Source: Companilactobacillus kedongensis
GTDB taxonomy: Bacteria; Bacillota; Bacilli; Lactobacillales; Lactobacillaceae
Length of the DNA: 64,000 nucleotides
Assembly (NCBI RefSeq): GCF_003946625.1
Contig: NZ_RHOR01000004.1
Span: 62,001-126,000, forward strand
Direction of reading: 5' to 3'
The translations under genes were made by a program, and so were the position numbers. Below, piece by piece: positions 1 through 9,312 of this stretch (position 1 is its first letter; each line of letters starts with the position of its first letter). A model generated the notes under the pieces. That model was not told the DNA's origin, did not search any database, and was given only the letters and a program-made list of their open reading frames with translations.

Positions 1-1
1 T

Positions 2-190
2 GATAAACAAGGAAGAATTAATATTTCAGCACCTTTGATAAAATTTTCCAAGTTAGAAAAGAATTGTGTAGTAGTCGGTGTTTCTGATCGAATTGAAATT
101 TGGGATGAAAGCCGATGGAATGATTTCAGCAAAGAGGCTGAGGATAATTTTGAAGAGATATCGGAGAAAATGACGGATTTTGACTTCTAA
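2..190 (+). CDS. mraZ: Transcriptional regulator MraZ, C-terminal part (5' truncated by window)
   Basis: This is the open frame from the window edge to a TAA at 188-190, about 62 residues. It begins with DKQGRI, which matches the second DxKGR-type repeat of MraZ, and ends in an acidic tail. MraZ is the DNA-binding protein that heads dcw clusters and regulates them. Its position directly before rsmH supports the call. The stop codon overlaps the rsmH start by 11 bases, so the two are translationally linked. The N-terminal repeat lies outside the window. Confidence 0.85.
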   Translation, partial: DKQGRINISAPLIKFSKLEKNCVVVGVSDRIEIWDESRWNDFSKEAEDNFEEISEKMTDFDF

Positions 191-1127
191 AGAATTTAAA
201 CATAAGACAGTTTTACTAAAAGAAACAATTGAACAAGTTAATCCGCGCGACAATGGTATCTACGTTGATGCAACTTTTGGACGTGGCGGTCATACGACTG
301 AATTATTGAGCCGTATAAATAATAGCCATGTATATGCATTTGATAGAGATGAAGCTGCTATTGAGGTTGGAGAGCAACTTAAAAATAGTAAAGTGATCGG
401 CAGTAATCAATTAACTTTAATTCGTAGTAACTTTGAGGATATGAAGGAAAGTTTGAATAAATTGGGTGTTACCGCTGTCGATGGTGTTGTATATGACTTA
501 GGTGTTTCTTCACCTCAGTTTGATGATGCTCAAAGAGGCTTCTCTTACAAAAAAGAAGCCCGTTTGGATATGAGAATGGATCAGCGCCAAGATCTTGATG
601 CTGAAAAAATTGTCAATGACTGGGACTACAAAGATTTAGTCAGTATTTTTTATAAATATAGTGATGAGAAATTCTCGAAACAAATAGCTCGATCAATTGA
701 AAGAATTCGAGAAGATCACCGGATCACTTCAACTTTGGAATTAGCGGACATCATAAAAAATGCTATTCCAGCCGCAAGAAGAAGAACTGGGGGACATCCT
801 GCAAAAAGGGTTTTCCAGGCTATTCGTATCGCGGTAAACGATGAATTGGGTTCACTAGAAAGATCGCTTGAACAGGCAATTGATCTATTGGCACCTAAAG
901 GTCGAATCAGTGTAATAACCTTCCAATCTAAGGAAGATCGAATTGTAAAACATATTTTTAAAGAAAAATCACAAATTGATGTACCACAAGGTTTGCCAGT
1001 TATTCCAGATTACTTAAAACCTGAATTAAAAATGATTACTAGAAAACCAATTTTACCAAATGAAAATGAATTAGATGAAAACAATAGGGCACATAGTGCC
1101 AAGCTGCGAGTCGTAGAAAAGATTTAA
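180..1127 (+). CDS. rsmH: 16S rRNA (cytosine-1402-N4)-methyltransferase RsmH
   Basis: A 315-residue protein of normal family length. The SAM-binding motif [10 protein letters not shown] sits at residues 30-39, followed by [11 protein letters not shown] and the [11 protein letters not shown]-type segment seen here as [11 protein letters not shown]. RsmH methylates N4 of C1402 in the 16S rRNA decoding centre. The start is a TTG at 180; the nearby ATG at 170 is in the mraZ frame, so it cannot be used. A GGAG at 163-166 is the likely ribosome site. The gene is the standard second member of the dcw cluster and is followed by ftsL after 15 bases. Confidence 0.96.
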   Translation: MTSKEFKHKTVLLKETIEQVNPRDNGIYVDATFGRGGHTTELLSRINNSHVYAFDRDEAAIEVGEQLKNSKVIGSNQLTLIRSNFEDMKESLNKLGVTAVDGVVYDLGVSSPQFDDAQRGFSYKKEARLDMRMDQRQDLDAEKIVNDWDYKDLVSIFYKYSDEKFSKQIARSIERIREDHRITSTLELADIIKNAIPAARRRTGGHPAKRVFQAIRIAVNDELGSLERSLEQAIDLLAPKGRISVITFQSKEDRIVKHIFKEKSQIDVPQGLPVIPDYLKPELKMITRKPILPNENELDENNRAHSAKLRVVEKI

Positions 1128-1142
1128 ATTGGAGAATTGAAA

Positions 1143-1505
1143 ATGAGAGAGAGTACAGCTAGAAATCTACAAAACTATGAAGAGGTTCAACCGCAAGCAA
1201 AACCAGTTGAAGTCCCTAAAACATCAGGTCGTGTGGCCGTATCTAAACTCGAAATCAGTCTGCTGGTTGGTTTAGGTGCTTTAGTATTGTCATTAATGGT
1301 GGCGTTAGTCAGCATTAATGTTTCTATGACTGCAGCTCAAAACAATTTAGATAGTATTACATCTAAAATCAACAAAACAAGTACTGAAAATGTTAATTTA
1401 CGACAAGAAATTTCTGAGATGACAAGCTTTGATCGTCTGTCTTCATTTGCTAAGGATCATAATTTAAAAATGAGTAACAAGAACGTAAGGAATGTTTCGA
1501 AATGA
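1143..1505 (+). CDS. ftsL: Cell division protein FtsL
   Basis: A small bitopic membrane protein of about 120 residues: a charged cytoplasmic N-terminus, one hydrophobic segment near residues 40-60 (LLVGLGALVLSLMVALVS), then a coiled-coil-like extracellular region with SKINKTSTENVNLRQEISEM. FtsL forms the FtsL-DivIC-DivIB subcomplex of the divisome. I place the start at the ATG at 1143, 8 bases after GGAG at 1131-1134, although an in-frame TTG at 1137 exists. It lies between rsmH and the division PBP and overlaps the PBP start by 4 bases (ATGA). Sequence conservation in this family is low, so the call rests on topology and position. Confidence 0.88.
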   Translation: MRESTARNLQNYEEVQPQAKPVEVPKTSGRVAVSKLEISLLVGLGALVLSLMVALVSINVSMTAAQNNLDSITSKINKTSTENVNLRQEISEMTSFDRLSSFAKDHNLKMSNKNVRNVSK

Positions 1506-3673
1506 GACGGATTATTAAAAAAGCTTTATCAAATAAGGCAACGCGAAATCACTATATTATAGGAATAATAATAGTGTTCGTGACTGCCCTTTTTTTTATA
1601 GCCGCAACTACTAGATTTACATCAATCGCTATTAGTAAGCATTATAATGGCGTTAATTTGGTACAGCGCACCAAGATGAAATATGAACATTCATCGAAAG
1701 TTAATGCTCATCGTGGAGAAATTCTGGATAAAAATGGTGAAATGATTGCTGGAGATTCTAGTATTTATAATATTTATGCAGTTGTTTCACATTCGGCAAA
1801 AACTGAGGATGGTAAGCCTGACTATGTTCAGGATAAATCTAAAGTTGCTGGGGTATTGAGTAAGTATCTTTCAATATCAAAAAAGCAGGCTTTGAAATAT
1901 TTAACACCTAAAAATAAAAAACAATATCAGGTTGAGTTCGGTCAATCTGGCCGTGGTTTGTCCATCGAGATCAAGAATAAAATTGCTGCCAAGCATTTAA
2001 CGGGAATAAAATTCGTTGAATTGCCGTCTAGAGCCTATCCGAACGGTGTTTTTGCTACCAATCTGGTTGGTATGACACAGGCTGATGATCCTAATGACTC
2101 TAATAGCAACATCAGTGGAGTTATGGGTATTGAGAAGTACTTCAATAAAATGTTGTCAGGTATTAATGGTAAGAAGATCACTAAACAGGATTCTAATGGG
2201 AATGAATTACCTAATTCTCAAGTGGTCGAAAAAAATGCTGTCGATGGAACGAATGTTTATTTAACTTTAAATAGTAGAATTCAACAATACTCAGAAATTT
2301 TAGCTCAAAATATTGATGAAAAATATGAACCGAAAAATCTACAAGTGGTTGTCATGAATGCTAAAACTGGTCAGATAGAAGCAGCAACTCAGAGACCAAC
2401 ATTTAATCCAACTACTGGTAAAGGATTGACTGACAGTTGGCGTGATACTTTAGTTGAAGATCAATATGAACCCGGTTCAGTTATGAAAATATTGACTCTA
2501 TCGGCAGCTATTGATTCAGGTAATTACAAACCTAATGAATTGTATCAATCAGGTTCAGTTGAAGTCGGTGGCAGAACTATTAATGATTGGAATGATGCCG
2601 GATGGGGATCAATTCCCATGTCCGAGGCATTTACAAGGTCATCTAATGTCGGAATGGTTCATTTGGAACAAAAAATGGGTGCAAAAACGTGGATGAAGTA
2701 TATGAAACGCTTTAAAATAGGCCAAAAAACGGGAATTCAGTTGCCGGGTGAAGTAGCTGGTAGAATCTCGTTTGAGCATGAAAGTGATCAGGCCATGACC
2801 TCATTTGGACAAAGTGTCAATGTTAACGTCATTCAGATGTTACAAGCATTCTCAGCAATAGCTAATAACGGTAAGATGATCAAGCCTCAAATCATTAAAA
2901 AAGTTGTTAATCCTACAACAGGTAAGACTGAAAAAAATTATGATACTGAGACAGTTGGTCATCCGATATCCGCAAGCACTGCTAAAAAGGTCAAAAAAGC
3001 TATGCGTTCAGTAGTTACTAAAGAGTACGGGACCGGTCGAGTTTATGATGTCCCTGATGTTAAGGTCGGAGTCAAGACTGGTACCGCCCAGGTGGCCTCT
3101 GATAAGGGTGGTTATTTAACAGGTACTAATAATTACATATTCTCAGTTGCAGGTATGGTACCGTATGACGATCCTAATTATATTGTCTATATCACAATGA
3201 AACAGCCGCAAAAAATGACTGAGTCTCCTGAGAAAATTTTATCGGAGATATTTAATCCGTTAGTGACTCGTTTAGTAAATCAGGGTGATTCACCAACTAA
3301 ATCTAATATAGCTGGTAGCCAATATGTAAGTATTCCGAGTTTTTTGAATAGTACAACTACTAAAGCACAAAAGAAGATTGATTCATTGAACCTTCAGGCT
3401 GGTATTATAGGAACTGGAGACAAAGTCGTTCAACAATTACCAGCAAGTGGTGAGAAAGTTATGCCAGGTCAAAGAATTGTCTTATTGACTAATGGTGCTA
3501 TGACTATGCCTGATTTGAGCGGCTGGTCTAAAAATGATGTTTTGAAGTTTGCTGAAGTTACGGGTAAGCATGTGACGACTAAAGGTGACGGATATGTTAC
3601 GTCACAATCCTTGAAAGCCGGTCATGTTTTAAATGACAGTGGTAAAATTATAGTTACATTGAAAAATAAATAG
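1502..3673 (+). CDS. pbpX: Division-specific class B penicillin-binding protein (PBP2x/FtsI type) with PASTA domains
   Basis: A 723-residue septal transpeptidase that cross-links peptidoglycan. It has an N-terminal membrane anchor (about residues 18-37), a dimerisation domain with RGEILDKNGE, and a transpeptidase domain with the three active-site motifs SVMK (S326-K329, nucleophile S326), SSN (380-382) and KTGT (525-528). Two C-terminal PASTA repeats follow from about residue 600 (IPSFLNSTTTKAQKKI and MPDLSGWSKNDVLK), typical of Firmicutes septal PBPs. It sits between ftsL and mraY, the usual dcw position. The gene may be named pbpX, pbpB or ftsI depending on the species. Confidence 0.95.
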   Translation: MRRIIKKALSNKATRNHYIIGIIIVFVTALFFIAATTRFTSIAISKHYNGVNLVQRTKMKYEHSSKVNAHRGEILDKNGEMIAGDSSIYNIYAVVSHSAKTEDGKPDYVQDKSKVAGVLSKYLSISKKQALKYLTPKNKKQYQVEFGQSGRGLSIEIKNKIAAKHLTGIKFVELPSRAYPNGVFATNLVGMTQADDPNDSNSNISGVMGIEKYFNKMLSGINGKKITKQDSNGNELPNSQVVEKNAVDGTNVYLTLNSRIQQYSEILAQNIDEKYEPKNLQVVVMNAKTGQIEAATQRPTFNPTTGKGLTDSWRDTLVEDQYEPGSVMKILTLSAAIDSGNYKPNELYQSGSVEVGGRTINDWNDAGWGSIPMSEAFTRSSNVGMVHLEQKMGAKTWMKYMKRFKIGQKTGIQLPGEVAGRISFEHESDQAMTSFGQSVNVNVIQMLQAFSAIANNGKMIKPQIIKKVVNPTTGKTEKNYDTETVGHPISASTAKKVKKAMRSVVTKEYGTGRVYDVPDVKVGVKTGTAQVASDKGGYLTGTNNYIFSVAGMVPYDDPNYIVYITMKQPQKMTESPEKILSEIFNPLVTRLVNQGDSPTKSNIAGSQYVSIPSFLNSTTTKAQKKIDSLNLQAGIIGTGDKVVQQLPASGEKVMPGQRIVLLTNGAMTMPDLSGWSKNDVLKFAEVTGKHVTTKGDGYVTSQSLKAGHVLNDSGKIIVTLKNK

Positions 3674-3688
3674 GTTAAGGGGATTTAC

Positions 3689-4654
3689 ATGGAATTAAGT
3701 CAAATTATTATAGATATAGTTAGTACTTTTGCTATCGTCTCGATCTTAATGCCATTTCTTATTGGATATTTGATATCGCATAAAGAAGGACAGTCTATTC
3801 GAGAAGTTGGACCAAAATGGCATGAAAAGAAATCCGGAACACCAACAATGGGTGGACTTTTGATCATAATTGCCATGACGATCACTAACGTTTGGGTTGG
3901 TGCTTGGCAGAACCAATTGACACATTCATTGATTATTATCACTCTGGTAATAGTTCTTTATGGTGGAATTGGCTTCATTGATGACTTCATAAAAGTCTTT
4001 AAGAAACGTAATTTAGGATTAAAAGTTTTACAAAAATTAGTTCTGCAAATTATAGTTGCTTTTATCTTTATATATGTCTATGCAACTGATCAATTACCAT
4101 TTAACTTTACTATTCCTGGTATTTGGTCAATTGATTCAGTGATAATTTTTGTTCTATTCACAATCTTTTGGCTAGTTGGTTTTTCCAATGCAACTAATTT
4201 AACTGACGGCTTAGACGGACTATTAGGCGGATTGGCTACTATTTCGTATGGTACATACGGGTTAATAGCTTTGAATCAAAATCGAATTGATATTGCCATC
4301 GTTTGTTTCTCAGTTGTTGGTGGATTACTAGCATTTTTGATTTTTAACCATAAGCCAGCAAAAATCTTTATGGGTGATGTTGGCTCATTAGCTTTAGGTG
4401 CAGGATTAGCAGCTATCGCCATTCTATTAGGACGTTACTGGTCACTTCTTTTGATTGGTCTAGTCTATGTAATAGAAACAGCTAGTGTCATGTTGCAAGT
4501 ATTCTCGTATAGAGTATTCCATAAACGTATTTTCAAAATGACACCAATTCACCATCATTTTGAAATGATGGGATGGAATGAATGGAAAGTTGATATTGTT
4601 TTTTGGATTGTTGGAATCATTTGTTCAGGAATTTATCTAATATTATTTGTATAG
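3689..4654 (+). CDS. mraY: Phospho-N-acetylmuramoyl-pentapeptide-transferase MraY
   Basis: A 321-residue polytopic membrane enzyme that transfers phospho-MurNAc-pentapeptide from UDP to undecaprenyl phosphate, giving lipid I. Visible family motifs are GTPTMGGLLII near residue 50, the acidic GFIDDFIKVFKKRNLGL segment, NATNLTDGLDGL, FMGDVGSLALG and the histidine-rich TPIHHHFEMMGW near the end. About ten hydrophobic segments are present. A good AAGGGG ribosome site precedes the ATG. The stop lies just 10 bases before the murD start. Confidence 0.97.
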   Translation: MELSQIIIDIVSTFAIVSILMPFLIGYLISHKEGQSIREVGPKWHEKKSGTPTMGGLLIIIAMTITNVWVGAWQNQLTHSLIIITLVIVLYGGIGFIDDFIKVFKKRNLGLKVLQKLVLQIIVAFIFIYVYATDQLPFNFTIPGIWSIDSVIIFVLFTIFWLVGFSNATNLTDGLDGLLGGLATISYGTYGLIALNQNRIDIAIVCFSVVGGLLAFLIFNHKPAKIFMGDVGSLALGAGLAAIAILLGRYWSLLLIGLVYVIETASVMLQVFSYRVFHKRIFKMTPIHHHFEMMGWNEWKVDIVFWIVGIICSGIYLILFV

Positions 4655-4664
4655 GAAGTCAGTC

Positions 4665-6035
4665 ATGAAAGCAGAAAGTAAATACTCAAATAAAAAGTTT
4701 CTCGTCTTAGGTTTAGCCAAAAGTGGTTTTGCAGTAGCTAAATTATTGAAAAAAATGAATTCTGAAGTTACGGTTGTTGACTCTAATTCCTTAGATGGCA
4801 ACACCGAAGCCAAAGAACTTTTGGATCAAGGATTTAAAGTTATTACAGGAAGTAATGATGCCGATTTAGTTGATACGTCGTTTGATTACGTTGTAAAAAA
4901 TCCTGGTATCCCATATTCAAATGAGTTGATAAAACATGCTCAAGAATTGAATATCCCAGTTATTACAGAGCCAGAAATTGCTTATAGTTTTTCAGACGCA
5001 CAGATGGTTGCTGTTACAGGGACAAACGGTAAGACTACGGTTACAACATTGATTCAATTGATGTTGGCACATTCTCCAAAATTTAAACAATCATTTTATG
5101 CTGGTAATATCGGTATTCCTATTTCCGATGTGATCCAGAAAGCCACTAAAGACGATGTAGTAGTAACTGAGCTTTCAAGCTTTCAATTAGAAGGAACAAT
5201 TGATCTTCATCCACATGTAGCTGTTTTGAATAATATCTATTCAGCTCATATTGATTTTCATGGTACTAGAGCCAATTATATTAAGGCTAAAATGCATATT
5301 ACAAAGAACCAAACTAAAGACGATTACTTCATCGTCAACTGGAACCAAGATGAATGGCGTCAATTAGCTAAAGATACACAGGCACAAGTTGTACCTTTCT
5401 CAGATGAACAAGAGTTAGAACATGGTGCATATGTTAAGAACAATGAAATTTATTATGATAAAGAGTTTATTTTAAATACTGATGTGATCAAAGTTCCTGG
5501 TGAACATAATGTTCAAAATGCACTAGCTGCCATCAATGTTGCCAAAATATTTAATGTCAGCAATGAAGATATCATTAATGTCTTAACTTCATTTAAGGGT
5601 GTAAAGCATCGTATTCAATTCGTTGACCAATTTAATGGTCGTAAATTCTATAACGACTCTAAAGCAACTAATATTGAAGCAACGACTGTTGCACTAGAAG
5701 CTTTCGGTGATCAAGAATTGACTTTGATTGCTGGTGGACTTGATCGTGGAAACGGGTTTGACGAATTGGTCCCACAATTAAAAAATGTTAAAAATATTGT
5801 CTTGTATGGCGAAACGGCCGACAAAATGGTCGATGCCGCTACAAAAGCCAATGTTACAAATATTATAAAGGTATCTAACTTAGCTGAAGCCGTTCCTGAA
5901 GCTTATCGTCAAAGTGACGATGGGGATGTTATCTTACTTTCACCTGCAGCTGCAAGTTGGGATCAATTCGATACCTTCGAACAACGTGGAGATCAATTTA
6001 TTGAAGAAGTCGAAGGACTTAAAGGAGAAGCATAA
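4665..6035 (+). CDS. murD: UDP-N-acetylmuramoylalanine--D-glutamate ligase MurD
   Basis: Cytoplasmic ATP-dependent ligase that adds D-Glu to UDP-MurNAc-L-Ala. The ATP-binding motif VTGTNGKTT is near residue 110. It is followed by the Mur ligase central motifs ELSSFQLEG, NNIYSAHIDFHG and PGEHNVQNALAA, and then by the C-terminal FYNDSKATN motif characteristic of MurD. I choose the ATG at 4665, preceded by AGGAAG. The frame is open further upstream from a TTG at 4647, but that would overlap mraY and lacks a ribosome site. It overlaps the murG ATG by one base (TAATG). Confidence 0.97.
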   Translation: MKAESKYSNKKFLVLGLAKSGFAVAKLLKKMNSEVTVVDSNSLDGNTEAKELLDQGFKVITGSNDADLVDTSFDYVVKNPGIPYSNELIKHAQELNIPVITEPEIAYSFSDAQMVAVTGTNGKTTVTTLIQLMLAHSPKFKQSFYAGNIGIPISDVIQKATKDDVVVTELSSFQLEGTIDLHPHVAVLNNIYSAHIDFHGTRANYIKAKMHITKNQTKDDYFIVNWNQDEWRQLAKDTQAQVVPFSDEQELEHGAYVKNNEIYYDKEFILNTDVIKVPGEHNVQNALAAINVAKIFNVSNEDIINVLTSFKGVKHRIQFVDQFNGRKFYNDSKATNIEATTVALEAFGDQELTLIAGGLDRGNGFDELVPQLKNVKNIVLYGETADKMVDAATKANVTNIIKVSNLAEAVPEAYRQSDDGDVILLSPAAASWDQFDTFEQRGDQFIEEVEGLKGEA

Positions 6036-7141
6036 TGACCAAATTACGAATCGTAGTTTCCGGTGGAGGTACTGGTGGACACATCTATCCCGCAATGGCG
6101 TTAATTCAACGTCTAAAAGAACGAGATCTAGTTGATGAGGTTTTATATGTTGGTACAGAAAAGGGCTTAGAAAGCAAAATAGTCAATAATGCCGGTATTC
6201 CATTTAAAACAATTGAAATAAGAGGCTTCAAACGTAAATTAACTTTAGAGAACGTAAAAGTTTTACAATTGTTTCTTTCCAGTGTTAGAAGATCCAAGAA
6301 AATTATTAAGGAATTTCGTCCAGATGTTGTTATTGGAACTGGCGGATATGTATCTAGTGCAGTGGTTTATGCAGCACACAGGTTACATATTCCGACAGTC
6401 ATTCATGAACAAAATACGATTGCCGGTGTAACTAATAAATTCTTAGGTAATTTCGTTGATAAGATCGCGATTGCTTTTAAGGAAGCACAAGATCAATTCA
6501 GCGAAAAGAGAAAAATTGTTTTCACGGGTAATCCTCGAGCACAAGAAGTGGCAACAATAGAAGTAAATGATCGTTTGAAAGATTTTGACTTGCAACCTGA
6601 TACACCAACTGTAATGATTTTTGGTGGTTCACGTGGAGCTGCTCCGATCAACCGAACAACGATTGAAGCTTTAGAAAAGTTTTCTAAAGAAGATTATCAA
6701 GTTCTCTTCGTAACAGGTAGAGTTCACTATGATGATGTAATCAAAAAAATTGATTCCCTATCATTGAACATGGACAATATATCTGTACGACCATACATTG
6801 ACGATATGCCTGAGATCTTACCAGACATTAGCTTGATCGTTGGACGTAGTGGGGCTACTAGTATTGCTGAAATAACAGCGCTAGGGATTCCCGCAATCTT
6901 CATTCCAAGTCCTTATGTAACACATGACCATCAAACTAAGAATGCGTTATCAGTTGCTAAAAATGGTGCGGCCATTATGATTCCTGAAGCAGATTTGACT
7001 GGTGATTCACTTTATTCAGAAATTAATAAAATTATGAGTAGTGAAGAAACTAGAAATAAGATGTCAGCCGCTTCAAAAGATATCGGCGTTCCCGATGCTT
7101 CTGATAGATTGATCAAAGTTTTAACTGGCTTAGTTAAGTAA
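6035..7141 (+). CDS. murG: UDP-N-acetylglucosamine--lipid I GlcNAc transferase MurG
   Basis: A 368-residue peripheral membrane GT28 glycosyltransferase that converts lipid I to lipid II. The N-terminal nucleotide-fold motif GGGTGGHIYPA is at residues 10-20. VIGTGGYVSSAVVYAA, IHEQNTIAG and the C-terminal sugar-nucleotide motif VGRSGATSIAEITALGIPAIFIP are all intact. AAAGGAG lies 8 bases before the ATG, inside the end of murD, so the two are coupled. The C-terminal PSPYVTHDHQTKNA segment is the usual UDP-GlcNAc binding loop. Confidence 0.97.
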   Translation: MTKLRIVVSGGGTGGHIYPAMALIQRLKERDLVDEVLYVGTEKGLESKIVNNAGIPFKTIEIRGFKRKLTLENVKVLQLFLSSVRRSKKIIKEFRPDVVIGTGGYVSSAVVYAAHRLHIPTVIHEQNTIAGVTNKFLGNFVDKIAIAFKEAQDQFSEKRKIVFTGNPRAQEVATIEVNDRLKDFDLQPDTPTVMIFGGSRGAAPINRTTIEALEKFSKEDYQVLFVTGRVHYDDVIKKIDSLSLNMDNISVRPYIDDMPEILPDISLIVGRSGATSIAEITALGIPAIFIPSPYVTHDHQTKNALSVAKNGAAIMIPEADLTGDSLYSEINKIMSSEETRNKMSAASKDIGVPDASDRLIKVLTGLVK

Positions 7142-7154
7142 TTAAGGAGTTACT

Positions 7155-7856
7155 ATGATGAAAAAGAGGAAGAACTTAGGTAAAAATAGCATCATATTGA
7201 TTTTGGCCGTTGTGATAATTTTTATCGCCTATCTAGGTTCTCCGCTTAGTAAAGTTAGAAATGTTACCGTTGAAGGTGTCAATGACCTTGGAGCACAGCA
7301 AGTTATCGATGCTACTGATATTAATAACAATAGTTTGTTGATCAATATAATGTTTGATCAGCAGACAATCGCTAATAAAACAAAGAAAAAATTACCTTCG
7401 ATCGAAACAGTTTCATTTAAAACACATAATCTAAGAGATATTGTTATCAAGGTTAAAGAATTTAAGACTCTTGGTCTGATTTATAAAGATGGATATTACT
7501 ACCGGGTTATAAATGGCGGTCATGTAATTGATCAAAAAATGCATTCGCCAATCGGAAAGTATCCGATTTATAGTGGCTTCAATAATCAAAAGAGTTTAAA
7601 GAGAATTTCAAAAATTTATAAAAAATTGCCTGATAATGTAAGAACAAATGTTTCACAGTTTTATAATTCGCCTACTAAGTTGAACCCTTATCGTATTAAA
7701 ATCGATATGAATGATGGTAACAAGGTAGTAGCTGACATAAGAACTGTTCAAGCTAAAATGGAGTATTATCCGGGAATTGCCGCCCAAATGAAGCAAAAGG
7801 GTGTAATTAATTTAGAAATTGGTGCATATTCTTATCCTTTTAAAGCTAAGAAATAG
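7155..7856 (+). CDS. divIB: Cell division protein DivIB/FtsQ
   Basis: A 233-residue bitopic divisome protein: short basic cytoplasmic tail (KKRKNLGKN), one membrane segment (about residues 12-28) and an extracytoplasmic part that begins with a POTRA domain (VRNVTVEGVNDLGAQQVIDATDI...). It forms a complex with FtsL and DivIC. A second in-frame ATG directly follows the first; AAGGAG is at 7143-7148. The protein is shorter than many DivIB proteins, lacking a long C-terminal tail. It lies between murG and ftsA as expected. Confidence 0.92.
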   Translation: MMKKRKNLGKNSIILILAVVIIFIAYLGSPLSKVRNVTVEGVNDLGAQQVIDATDINNNSLLINIMFDQQTIANKTKKKLPSIETVSFKTHNLRDIVIKVKEFKTLGLIYKDGYYYRVINGGHVIDQKMHSPIGKYPIYSGFNNQKSLKRISKIYKKLPDNVRTNVSQFYNSPTKLNPYRIKIDMNDGNKVVADIRTVQAKMEYYPGIAAQMKQKGVINLEIGAYSYPFKAKK

Positions 7857-7879
7857 GTTTAATATAGTCATATTTGTGT

Positions 7880-7885
7880 TAAAAT
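7880..7885 (+). promoter_or_regulatory. Candidate extended -10 promoter before ftsA
   Basis: TAAAAT preceded by TG one base upstream (TGTTAAAAT) lies in the 78-base gap between divIB and ftsA. An upstream TTTAAT at 16-base spacing is a weak -35. This could give ftsA-ftsZ transcription independent of the upstream wall genes. The evidence is motif match only. Confidence 0.35.
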
Positions 7886-7934
7886 TTTCTAATGAAAAGA
7901 TTTTTTTCTAGGTAAGGGAGGCTGCCACGTATAT

Positions 7935-9278
7935 ATGGACAATTCAGAGTTTTTTGTAGGGTTAGATATCGGTACTAGCTCAATTAAAGTAGTGGTTGCT
8001 GAATCGTCAGACGACAAGTTAAATGTCGTTGGCGTAGGAAGCGAAAGATCCGAAGGCGTTAGTCGTGGTGTTATTGTCGATATAGATAAAGCCGCTGGAG
8101 CAATTAAAAAAGCTGTCAAGCGTGCTGAAACACAGGCTAATATTACTATCCACGATGTTGTGGTTGGTATCTCCGCCAATATGTTACAGATTGAAAAATG
8201 CCAAGGTATGATAGCCGTTGGTTCAGAATCAAAAGAAATTACCGAAAATGACGTAAGACAAGTTATGGCAGCGGCTATGGTACAGAACTTACCTAGTGAA
8301 CGCGAAGTTGTATCTTTGATACCAAGACAATTTTCAGTCGATGGTTTTAATAATATTAGAGATCCACGTGGAATGATCGGTGTTCGTTTAGAGATGAAGG
8401 GTATTATTTATACCGCACCAAAGACGATTGTCCATAATACAAAGAAGGCCATTCAATTAGCTGGATTAAATATAATTCATAAAGTCATTACGCCAATGGC
8501 ACTTAGCCAAGTTGTTTTGAATGATGGTGAAAGTGGCTTTGGTTCAGTGATCATTGATATGGGTGCCGGTCAAACTACAGCTTCTGTTGTACATGATTAT
8601 AATTTAAAGTTGTCAACCGTCGATTTTGAGGGTGGACATTATGTTACACATGATATTTCAGTTGTCTTAAATACAACTGTTGAAAATGCTGATCAATTAA
8701 AAGTTTATTATGGTAATGCTGATCCCGATGAAACTTCTTCTGATGAAACAATCAGCGTTGAAGTCGTTGGCAAGACAGATCCAGAACAAATTTCAGAACA
8801 ATATATTTCAGAAATAATTGAAGCTCGTTTAGAGCAAATATTTAATAGATTAAAAGAACCACTTGAAAATTCAGGGGCATTATCATTGCCAGGTGGAATT
8901 GTTCTAACTGGTGGTGTTGCTGCAACACCTAACATTGAAGAACTTGCCAAAAAGGTCTTTGGCGTTAAGGTTAGAAGCTATGTACCTTCTCAAATGGGAA
9001 TGCGTCATCCTTCCTATGCGTTAGGTTTAGGATTAGTGACATATGCTTCAAGGTTAAACGATATCGGAATTATTGCTGACAATGTTGTTAATGGAGCAAC
9101 GATTAACCAAAATAATTCAACTCCTCAACCTGTAGCACAAACCAAGCAGGTCGTTGAACCAGAACCAAAACCTGAAAATGTACCGGATGAAATTGAAAAA
9201 ACTCAAAAAGCTCCAAAGGCCAAAAAGGGCAAGGGACTTGATAAGTTTAGAGATTTCTGGAGTAAATTTTTTGATTAA
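7935..9278 (+). CDS. ftsA: Cell division protein FtsA
   Basis: A 447-residue actin-like ATPase that anchors FtsZ to the membrane and recruits the divisome. FVGLDIGTSSIKVVV at the N-terminus is the phosphate-1 motif; IIDMGAGQTTASVV is phosphate-2; LTGGVAATPNIEELA is the adenosine motif. After a Pro/Gln/Glu-rich linker (about residues 395-425) the protein ends in an amphipathic helix, GLDKFRDFWSKFFD, which is the membrane targeting sequence. GGGAGG is located about 13 bases before the ATG, a slightly long spacing. ftsZ follows after 34 bases. Confidence 0.97.
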   Translation: MDNSEFFVGLDIGTSSIKVVVAESSDDKLNVVGVGSERSEGVSRGVIVDIDKAAGAIKKAVKRAETQANITIHDVVVGISANMLQIEKCQGMIAVGSESKEITENDVRQVMAAAMVQNLPSEREVVSLIPRQFSVDGFNNIRDPRGMIGVRLEMKGIIYTAPKTIVHNTKKAIQLAGLNIIHKVITPMALSQVVLNDGESGFGSVIIDMGAGQTTASVVHDYNLKLSTVDFEGGHYVTHDISVVLNTTVENADQLKVYYGNADPDETSSDETISVEVVGKTDPEQISEQYISEIIEARLEQIFNRLKEPLENSGALSLPGGIVLTGGVAATPNIEELAKKVFGVKVRSYVPSQMGMRHPSYALGLGLVTYASRLNDIGIIADNVVNGATINQNNSTPQPVAQTKQVVEPEPKPENVPDEIEKTQKAPKAKKGKGLDKFRDFWSKFFD

Positions 9279-9312
9279 AAACTAAGATAAATTAAACAGG
9301 AGGAACTCCTTA